This document shows positions 1 to 5,183 of a DNA stretch of 5,183 nt, piece by piece. The stretch is from Bacteroidota bacterium (GTDB lineage: Bacteria; Bacteroidota; Rhodothermia; Rhodothermales; UBA10348). The DNA is taken from NCBI GenBank assembly GCA_022571135.1, contig JACZYK010000216.1, positions 1-5,183 of the forward strand, given 5' to 3'. The notes under the pieces were generated by a model. It saw only the letters and a program-made list of their open reading frames with translations, was not told where the DNA came from and made no database searches. A program made the position numbers and the translations under genes. Every line of letters starts with the position of its first letter. The first letter of the stretch is position 1.

Positions 1-34
1 GCTCAGTCCACGGATCATTCGTCTACAGACGGCT

Positions 35-40
35 GGAGGA
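35..40 (+). promoter_or_regulatory. Shine-Dalgarno site of the amidohydrolase gene
   Basis: GGAGGA lies 8 bases before the ATG at 49, a strong match to the anti-Shine-Dalgarno sequence at a normal distance. The reading frame is open upstream to the window edge with no stop, so this site, together with the signal peptide that follows, is what decides the start at 49. Confidence 0.8.
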
Positions 41-48
41 CCCCTACC

Positions 49-1389
49 ATGATCGCTTTTCTGACTCATCTGTTCCTTGTGGCACTTCTTTTTACCGGAC
101 CTGCGTCTTCGGAGCGAGAAAATTCGCCCCCCAGAAAGGACGTCGTTGCCTTCGTAAACGTGAGCGTTATTCCGATGGACAGCGAACGCGTCCTGGAGAA
201 TCAAACCGTGATCGTGCGGGGTGATCGCATACTTGTCATCGGTCCCACCGAAGAGGTTTCCATTCCGGAGAACGCCGTTCTGATCGACGGAGCGGGAAAA
301 TTCCTGATCCCGGGGCTCGCCGAAATGCATGGTCATATTCCGCCCCCATCCAGTCCCGACTCGGAGATCGAGCGGGTGCTTTTCCTCTACGTGGCAAACG
401 GAATTACGACGGTTCGGGGAATGCTCGGGTATCCGAGTCAGCTCGAGCTCAGAGAACGCGCGAAAAGAGGAGAAATCCTTTCTCCGACGCTTTATCTGGC
501 CGGACCCAGCTTCAACGGAAACACGGTCAGCTCGCCCGCGCAGGCTGAAAGGCGCGTCCGCGATCAGTTCGCTCAGGGATGGGATCTGCTCAAAATCCAT
601 CCGGGACTGACGCGCGCCGAGTACGACGCGGTGGCCAATACGGCGAAGGAAGTGGGCATCCGTTTCGGGGGTCACGTGCCGGTTGACGTCGGTCTCGCTC
701 ACGCCATCGAGATGAACCAGCAGACGTTCGATCACCTGGACGGCTACGTCGAGCACCTGGAAGGAGACAAGGGGCCCGTCGACGAATCCCGTCTTGAGGA
801 AATCGTCGAGAGAACAAAAGCAGCGGACGCCTGGGTCGTTCCGACCATGGTTCTCTGGGAAACCATTCTCGGCGTCGCGGATCTGGACGCGATGAGAGCC
901 TTCCCGGAACTCCGCTATGTGCCCTCGAGCACGGTCGAGAGCTGGATCAACGCTTTCAATAACCGGGTGAACAAGCCAGGGTACGACGCCGGAGCGGCCA
1001 TGAATATCGCAGCCGCTCGAATGCGGGTGCTCAAGGCCTTGAACGACGGAGGTGTACGCATCCTAATGGGGACCGACGCGCCGCAGCAGTTCAGCGTCCC
1101 CGGATTTTCTCTTCATCGCGAAATCGTCCGGATGATCGAGGCCGGCATGACGCCCTACGAGGTTTTGAAGTCGGGTACGTTCAACGTGGGCTGGTACTTC
1201 GAGGACAAGGATGAATTCGGCACGATCGAGGTCGGAAAAAGGGCGGACATGATCCTCGTGGACGGTAATCCGCTGGAAGACATACGCAACGTGGCCAGAA
1301 GATCGGGGGTGATGGTTCGGGGCAGGTGGCTGCCGGAGACGGAAATACAGGAACGTCTCGATGAAATCGCGGCATCGCTCGGAAATTGA
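49..1389 (+). CDS. Secreted metal-dependent amidohydrolase, imidazolonepropionase-like family
   Basis: The 446-residue product belongs to the amidohydrolase superfamily, COG1228-like branch, whose members hydrolyse amide, peptide or ring C-N bonds with a mono- or dinuclear metal centre in a TIM barrel. An N-terminal hydrophobic segment (residues 2-18) with a plausible cleavage site after Ala-Ser-Ser (19-21) indicates Sec export to the periplasm or exterior; the n-region lacks Lys or Arg, which is slightly atypical. A small beta-sandwich half follows (about 32-88). The metal-site motifs are in canonical order: HGH (H94, H96) after the PGL turn, K182 in LLKIH as the likely carboxylated lysine, H209 in GGHVP, H229 in FDHL and D343 in MGTDAP. 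The usual C-terminal signature GTIEVGKRADMILVDGNPLEDI-like segment spans about 391-412 and ends near VMVRGRW. Length and ligands are intact, so the enzyme is probably active. The substrate cannot be read from the sequence: family members include Xaa-Pro dipeptidases, L-Lys/Arg carboxypeptidases and cyclic-imide hydrolases. The gene is convergent with the decarboxylase. Confidence 0.93.
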   Translation: MIAFLTHLFLVALLFTGPASSERENSPPRKDVVAFVNVSVIPMDSERVLENQTVIVRGDRILVIGPTEEVSIPENAVLIDGAGKFLIPGLAEMHGHIPPPSSPDSEIERVLFLYVANGITTVRGMLGYPSQLELRERAKRGEILSPTLYLAGPSFNGNTVSSPAQAERRVRDQFAQGWDLLKIHPGLTRAEYDAVANTAKEVGIRFGGHVPVDVGLAHAIEMNQQTFDHLDGYVEHLEGDKGPVDESRLEEIVERTKAADAWVVPTMVLWETILGVADLDAMRAFPELRYVPSSTVESWINAFNNRVNKPGYDAGAAMNIAAARMRVLKALNDGGVRILMGTDAPQQFSVPGFSLHREIVRMIEAGMTPYEVLKSGTFNVGWYFEDKDEFGTIEVGKRADMILVDGNPLEDIRNVARRSGVMVRGRWLPETEIQERLDEIAASLGN

Positions 1390-1535
1390 CGAAGCGCGAT
1401 AACCCGGCCGCCCGGAGCCTGACCGGAGAACGACGCTGTATTCCCTCCGCGCTCATTTATTCGACGCGTCAATCCCCAGGATCATTCGATGTCAGCGGAG
1501 AGGTGGATCGTACGGAGCGTAACGCGCATCCGGCG
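1390..1535. other. Convergent intergenic gap without a clear terminator
   Basis: These 146 bases separate the 3' ends of the amidohydrolase (+) and the decarboxylase (-). Small inverted repeats occur near the right end: AACGCG at 1521-1526 pairs with CGCGTT at 1540-1545 around a 13-base loop that runs into the decarboxylase stop codon. No T-run follows on either strand, so I cannot call an intrinsic terminator. No RNA gene or ORF of its own is visible. Confidence 0.5.
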
Positions 1536-2963
1536 TTAACGCGTTCGGAGCCCGCGGGCGATGTCCTCCAGCTGATCGATCGTGCGGTCGATGCCTTCTC
1601 TCGTCGTGGAGGGATTGATCGGGCACATACGGATAACCGATCGCCCTTTCAGCGTCGTTGTCGAGACCATCGCTTTCCCACTCGCATGGAGCCGCCTGGA
1701 CGCCTCCAGCGTGATCCGGTCCTGGTCCCTGGGCGCGATCCCGGGGGGCGCATACCGAAAAGACAGGATGCCCATGGTTGCGGCTGATGCTATGACCCAG
1801 TCCTCTCGCCGCAAAATGCTCTCCTCGGCATACTCCGCCATTTCGAAGCCGTGTTCGACGGCGGCCTCGAATGCGTCCCGTCCGAACACCTGAAACGACA
1901 TCCAGACTTTAAGCGCGCGGAAACTGCGCGACAGTTGCACGCCGTAGTCGCAGAAGTTCACCTCTTCGCTTTCGCGGACGGTGTCCTGCATGTACTCCGG
2001 CAGGATCCTGAAGGTCTCTCTGAGAAGCACCGGATTGCGTACGAGCACGCACCCGGTTTCGAAAGGCTGGAATAACCACTTGTGAGGATCCAGGGCGATA
2101 GAATCGGCCTTTTCAAGTCCTGTCAGTACTTTCCGGCCCCTTTCGCAGATGGCTGCAGACGCACCGTAAGCGCCGTCCACATGAAACCACAGATCCCGGG
2201 CGCTGCAAAACGATGCCAGCTCGTCCAATGGATCGACGGCGCCGGTATTCGTCGTGCCGGCGTTTCCGATCACGCAGAACGGCTTCATTCCATTTGCCAG
2301 GTCCGCGGCGATCGCCTCTTCCAGGGCGGCCATATCCAACCTGAAGCGATCATCGACCCGGAGATGGCGCAGACTACCCGATGGAAATCCCAGAATTCTG
2401 AACGCCCGGTCCACCGCCGAGTGGGTCTGGTCCGAGCAGTATGCGACGCCCTTCGAGAAAGATTCCCCCAGAAGGTGATGCCGGGCAGCGGCGAGCGCCG
2501 TCAGGTTGGCCACCGATCCTCCGCTCACGAAAAGGCCACCGAAACTCGGCGGCAAGCCACAGATCTCCTTCAACCACTCGATGACGACGAGTTCGGTCTC
2601 GGTCGCCGCCGCCCCTCCAAGCCATGTCCCCGCAAATACGTTGAATCCGGCGGCCAGCGTTTCCGCCATGGCGCCGACGAAGTTACCGGGTCCCGGGACG
2701 AAGGCATAAAACTGCGGATGGTCGACGTGAGAAATATTGGGTACAATTTCCTCCTCGAATCGGCGAAGTACGGAAAGCGGGTCTGATCCCGTCATAGGTA
2801 TCGATTCGGAGAGCTTCTCCGCCAGATCGGCGCGACTCGGAACCCTTGAGACATCCCATTTTTCCCTGGCATCGTGGTAATCGACCAGCGTATCGACGAC
2901 CGCGTATCCCAGTCGCCTCATCTCTTCTCGTGAAAGGCGAAGTCTTGCGTTTATTTCAGTCAT
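1536..2963 (-). CDS. PLP-dependent group II decarboxylase, aromatic-L-amino-acid decarboxylase family
   Basis: The 475-residue product (numbered from the ATG at 2963) should decarboxylate an L-amino acid, most likely aromatic, to its amine in the cytoplasm. Fold type I landmarks are complete. The N-terminal region RRLGYAVVDTLVDY precedes the HPQFYAF substrate-pocket motif (H82). SGGSVANL (from 147) binds the PLP phosphate, H181 in SDQTH stacks on the cofactor ring, GNAGTTNTGAVDP starts near 233, D263 in HVDGAYG pairs with the pyridine nitrogen, and K295 in LDPHKW is the Schiff-base lysine. Y324 in PEYMQD aligns with the mobile-loop tyrosine that protonates the quinonoid. Length matches the 470-490 usual for the family. 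An in-frame GTG at 2999 would add 12 residues; I prefer the ATG because homologues usually start just before the acidic helix, but neither start has a clear Shine-Dalgarno. The gene lies 13 to 49 bases behind the MFS permease, depending on start, so it is probably its co-transcribed partner. The substrate could be Trp, Phe, Tyr or DOPA, or less likely a non-aromatic amino acid. Confidence 0.93.
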   Translation of the reverse strand: MTEINARLRLSREEMRRLGYAVVDTLVDYHDAREKWDVSRVPSRADLAEKLSESIPMTGSDPLSVLRRFEEEIVPNISHVDHPQFYAFVPGPGNFVGAMAETLAAGFNVFAGTWLGGAAATETELVVIEWLKEICGLPPSFGGLFVSGGSVANLTALAAARHHLLGESFSKGVAYCSDQTHSAVDRAFRILGFPSGSLRHLRVDDRFRLDMAALEEAIAADLANGMKPFCVIGNAGTTNTGAVDPLDELASFCSARDLWFHVDGAYGASAAICERGRKVLTGLEKADSIALDPHKWLFQPFETGCVLVRNPVLLRETFRILPEYMQDTVRESEEVNFCDYGVQLSRSFRALKVWMSFQVFGRDAFEAAVEHGFEMAEYAEESILRREDWVIASAATMGILSFRYAPPGIAPRDQDRITLEASRRLHASGKAMVSTTTLKGRSVIRMCPINPSTTREGIDRTIDQLEDIARGLRTR

Positions 2964-3012
2964 CGAATTTGACGATTGTTGTCCATTTTTTGTATACACA
3001 GGTTCGGACGGG

Positions 3013-4206
3013 TCAGTCGGAGTCCGAGATAGCCTCGCCCGTCTTCAACCGACCGGCTGCACTGAACAGATAAGCCGCCGATATGGCCGTCATGAAAGCC
3101 GAGGCAAGAAACGCAGTTTTCATGTCGAATACTTCCCAGAGGGATCCGATCAGGATCGCTCCGGGCAGAACGGCGAGGCCCGTCACCATATGGAAGGCGC
3201 CGAATACGGTCGCTCTTTTTCCCGATGGTGCCAGATCAGAAAGCCATGCCCTCTCGACGCTCTCCGTCCAGGCGGTCACCGCCGTATAGACCAGAAATAG
3301 GGGCCATGCCCAGGTCGGGGTACCCGGTGCCAGCGCCAACACGACGAGCATAACGACCCGTACGCCCCATCCGGAAATCATAATCGTCTTTCGACCATAC
3401 CGGTCCGAAAGCATACCTGATATCGCGACCGAACCCATCCGACCTACATTAGCAATGGCCCAGAGCAGCGGAACCCACGCTACGTGGATCCCGGACCGGA
3501 AAACCCACAAAATGAGTAGCACATCGGGGACCGCCGCGAAGGCGACTCCTCCCGCAGCCGCGACCAGGCGTTTGAAATCCGGACTCAGCTTCGACCAGTG
3601 GAAGACCGATCGTGTCTCCTTTCGCTCGAGGGGCATTTTCATGAGACCGAGCCATACGATGATCAGAACGAGGACGCCGGGCACGGCTGAAAGAAGGATG
3701 ACACGCTCCAACGTCAAGCCGTAGGCCAGGAGTGCGAACGCAATGACCGGCCCCAGGCTTGCCCCGGCGTGGTCCATGGCGCGGTGATATCCGAACGCTT
3801 TGCCATGATCCCTCTCTGCAACGGAATCGGCGATCGTGGCGTCTCTCGGTGCGCTTCTCGTACCCTTGCCGAGCCGATCCAGGAATCGAAGGCCAAGGAC
3901 AATTCCCCAGGTCCCCGCCAGAGAAACAAGCGGCCGGGCCACATTAGAAATGGCGTAGCCTACTCGAACGAAGATCCTCCAGCGACCGGTTCGGTCCGCC
4001 ACCATTCCAGTAAACAGTTTGAGCAAACTGGCTGTAGCGTCAGCGACCCCTTCAATCAATCCAAGCACGGCCGGCCCCGCACCCAGCGTCGATGTGAGGA
4101 AAATGGGAAGGAGCGGCGTGACCATCTCGCTGGCGACGTCGTTCATGAATGAGACGGCTCCCAGCACGAGCACGGTCCGCGGCAGCCGAAAAAACGATCG
4201 GGTCAT
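3013..4206 (-). CDS. MFS permease, 12 transmembrane segments, MJ1317-like group
   Basis: This is a major facilitator superfamily inner-membrane transporter of 397 residues from the ATG at 4206. The N-terminal bundle begins LPRTVLVLGAVSF, and hydrophobic segments lie roughly at 11-35, 45-66, 78-98, 100-112, 145-165 and 168-188. A charged central loop (190-212) precedes six more helices to about 383. Motif A is present between helices 2 and 3 (G67, D71, R72, G74, R75) and repeated in the second half between helices 8 and 9 (G264, D268, R269, G271, R272, K273). The block RFLDRLGKGTRSAPRDA (107-123) is characteristic of a bacterial and archaeal MFS group that I recall as MJ1317-like, whose substrates are largely unknown. 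The frame is open to an upstream start at 4443, but the extra 79 residues have low-complexity, non-membrane, shadow-like content, and family members start just before LPR. No good Shine-Dalgarno is seen next to 4206. It is the first gene of the probable pair with the decarboxylase and may move its substrate or amine product. That role is inference. Confidence 0.9.
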   Translation of the reverse strand: MTRSFFRLPRTVLVLGAVSFMNDVASEMVTPLLPIFLTSTLGAGPAVLGLIEGVADATASLLKLFTGMVADRTGRWRIFVRVGYAISNVARPLVSLAGTWGIVLGLRFLDRLGKGTRSAPRDATIADSVAERDHGKAFGYHRAMDHAGASLGPVIAFALLAYGLTLERVILLSAVPGVLVLIIVWLGLMKMPLERKETRSVFHWSKLSPDFKRLVAAAGGVAFAAVPDVLLILWVFRSGIHVAWVPLLWAIANVGRMGSVAISGMLSDRYGRKTIMISGWGVRVVMLVVLALAPGTPTWAWPLFLVYTAVTAWTESVERAWLSDLAPSGKRATVFGAFHMVTGLAVLPGAILIGSLWEVFDMKTAFLASAFMTAISAAYLFSAAGRLKTGEAISDSD

Positions 4207-4657
4207 CGGTTGCGTGTCGATCAGTTCATGCTCCGGTCCATTCGGGGTTCGGCATCGCGGCTCCGACGGATGCGCGCCGGATTCGGAGCTTCGTGAGCAG
4301 GCGTACGGCCACATCAGGCCGGACATTGGCCAATATACATGAGGAGTCGCGTCCGCTTCGCCGTCCTTACTTCTCGCGACGAGCGCAGCACAGTCTGTTA
4401 CAGAGTCTCTCTGAGTATGATCGACCAGCTCCTGAAGAATCACCCGCCTTTGCTAGAACAACGAATAAAGGCCTCTTGACTGGGTCATGTATTATTGCGA
4501 AGCTGGATAGCTTCAGCTTGGCCGAGCACGCACAGGTACATCGTACGCGTGTGCAGGTCGTTTCTGCTGGTGCACGCTCAAAGCTCCGTCCGGCGATTGC
4601 CGATCCGTTCTACACCCGACACAAAGATGTGATAAAGAACTGAGGGACGGAGCAATC
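4207..4657. other. Divergent intergenic region with possible operator palindromes
   Basis: These 451 bases separate the MFS gene (-) from the small SEC-C gene (+) and should hold both promoters. Three inverted repeats are visible: a perfect ATTGGCCAAT at 4325-4334; a near-perfect repeat at 4392-4406 with centre TCTGT-T-ACAGA and six of seven arm bases matching; and a GAAGCT/AGCTTC hairpin with a GGAT loop at 4499-4514. TTGACT (4476-4481) and TATTAT (4490-4495) both occur, but they are only 8 bases apart and so are not a sigma-70 pair. No tRNA or other structured RNA was recognised. Long frames cross the region on both strands, but their translations look like chance. Confidence 0.55.
4649..4652 (+). 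promoter_or_regulatory. Shine-Dalgarno site of the SEC-C mini-protein gene
   Basis: GGAG sits 5 bases before the ATG at 4658, with a second purine stretch GAGGGA at 4642-4647 just upstream. This is the strongest reason, besides the motif itself, to treat the small ORF as a translated gene and to fix its start. Confidence 0.6.
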
Positions 4658-4882
4658 ATGGCGAAGATAGAACGGATTTCTCCATGTCCACGCGGCAGCA
4701 GGAAGAAATACAAATTCTGTTGTGAGAAGAAAGAGACCGAGATGAGTCGGCACGAGTCGCCATCCGGCAGTTTCGGCTGCGAATCCGGCAGCCTTGGTGG
4801 CCCGGGTCGCATGTACATGCCGTCCATGATTTGCTACAACCAGCATGGACCAGACTCGTGGACAGAGCACTTCTGTCTCTGA
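4658..4882 (+). CDS. Small protein with degenerate N-terminal SEC-C zinc-binding motif
   Basis: The 74-residue product opens with ISPCPRGSRKKYKFCC, clearly related to the SEC-C motif (CxCx8CC, as at the C-terminus of SecA and in many small bacterial proteins), which binds one zinc ion. Spacing is exact: C10, then position 12, then eight residues, then C21 and C22. However, position 12 is Arg (codon CGC) where Cys is expected, and position 15 is Arg (AGG) where the family has Gly. Each could arise by one transition from TGC or GGG. The remaining 50 residues are rich in Ser, Gly and Met and have further cysteines (C41, C59, C73) that might supply a ligand; I do not recognise this tail. A good Shine-Dalgarno site supports expression. 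The gene is divergent from the MFS-decarboxylase pair, and nothing ties it to them. It may be a functional diverged mini-protein, a decaying copy, or the start of a longer gene broken by mutation. SEC-C relationship: fairly sure; function: unknown. Confidence 0.6.
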   Translation: MAKIERISPCPRGSRKKYKFCCEKKETEMSRHESPSGSFGCESGSLGGPGRMYMPSMICYNQHGPDSWTEHFCL

Positions 4883-5183
4883 CTACTCGGCATATATAGG
4901 TAATGCATTAGCTTTCACTAAGGCGCGACACGGCTTTTGCCGCCGCTCATACTCGAAGAAATAGAAGATGAAGCACGCGATGGGATGCGACATTCGCAAG
5001 CTCGCCTGATGTACTCGAACGTCTGGCGTCAGAGGCCGACGAGGAAGACCGCCATAGTCTAACCCAAGATCCAGAGCATCAAGATTAAGCAACAGATCGC
5101 GAATTTTCTCATGAATCGAATGTCTCTGACGGATCACAAGTCTTCCAGGTACGGCCCGCAAGTATACTTCCTTGGCCTTCCAG
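4883..5183 (-). other. Unresolved right edge, with a frame open to the window end
   Basis: No gene can be supported in these 301 bases. A minus-strand frame with its stop at 4883-4885 is open through the window end (internal ATG at 5161), so it could be the 3' end of a gene starting outside. Its translation includes IHEKIRDLLLNLDALDLGL and matches no family I recognise. On the plus strand, the frame from 4972 to the TAA at 5086-5088 contains the acidic helical stretch SPDVLERLASEADEEDRH but lacks a start codon and has a stop just before it (4969-4971). Both readings are weak and they exclude each other in part. The region is lower in GC (152 of 300 at 4861-5160) than the decarboxylase gene, which fits intergenic or acquired DNA. 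Confidence 0.3.

Noticed and set aside
12..1488. The direct repeat GGATCATTCG at 12-21 and 1479-1488 flanking the amidohydrolase gene
   Set aside because: About a dozen 10-base repeats are expected by chance in 5 kb, the flanking similarity is only partial, and there is no mobile-element gene between the copies.
1386..1787. A plus-strand frame starting with TTG overlapping the amidohydrolase stop, as a possible coupled gene
   Set aside because: Most of it is antisense to the decarboxylase 3' end, and the translation has no recognisable feature.
2082..2786. A 234-codon plus-strand open frame antisense to the decarboxylase
   Set aside because: It lies wholly within a gene with complete PLP-enzyme motifs, its translation shows no domain or normal composition, and long antisense frames are common in GC-rich coding DNA.
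2991..2998. The palindrome TGTATACA just after the permease stop codon as a regulatory site
   Set aside because: An 8-base palindrome is expected about 20 times by chance in a window of this size, and the position inside a probable operon gives no support.
4207..4443. An N-terminal extension of the MFS permease by 79 residues to a start at 4443
   Set aside because: The extra stretch is polar and irregular, with no family resemblance, while the protein from 4206 starts exactly where family members do.
4476..4495. TTGACT and TATTAT as a sigma-70 promoter
   Set aside because: The spacer is only 8 bases, far from the 16-18 needed.
4149..4643. A 164-codon plus-strand frame spanning the MFS 5' end and the divergent intergenic region
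   Set aside because: It starts inside the permease gene on the opposite strand, its product is Arg/Ser/Ala-rich with no recognisable domain, and no Shine-Dalgarno site was seen.

Overview
The window is a bacterial chromosomal segment of ordinary metabolic type. It carries three full-length genes, one small gene and an unresolved edge. The lineage cannot be fixed. The base composition is moderately GC-rich: I counted 178 G+C in the 300 bases at 1981-2280. The amidohydrolase has a Sec signal peptide and a good Shine-Dalgarno site, and the mix of predicted proteins would suit an environmental Gram-negative such as a Gemmatimonadota or Rhodothermota member. That placement is inference only.

Layout. 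Bases 49-1389 (+) encode an exported, metal-dependent amidohydrolase of the imidazolonepropionase-like group. A 146-base convergent gap (1390-1535) follows, with no convincing terminator. On the minus strand come a group II PLP-dependent decarboxylase of the aromatic-L-amino-acid decarboxylase family (1536-2963) and, upstream of it in transcription, a 12-helix MFS permease (3013-4206). These two lie close together in the same direction and probably form an operon, transcribed MFS then decarboxylase. Bases 4207-4657 form a divergent intergenic region that should hold the promoter of that pair and of a small plus-strand gene (4658-4882). The small protein begins with a degenerate SEC-C zinc-binding motif. 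Bases 4883-5183 are lower in GC (152 of 300 at 4861-5160) and hold no gene I can support, although one minus-strand frame stays open to the window edge.

How the genes may work together. The permease and decarboxylase could couple amino-acid decarboxylation to export of the amine or import of the substrate, but nothing in the sequence names the substrate. The amidohydrolase is convergent to this pair and acts outside the cytoplasm, so a shared pathway is not shown. I did not find a clear previously undescribed system. The points most worth a second look are the SEC-C mini-protein with one zinc-ligand cysteine replaced, the permease-decarboxylase pairing, and the unresolved right edge.
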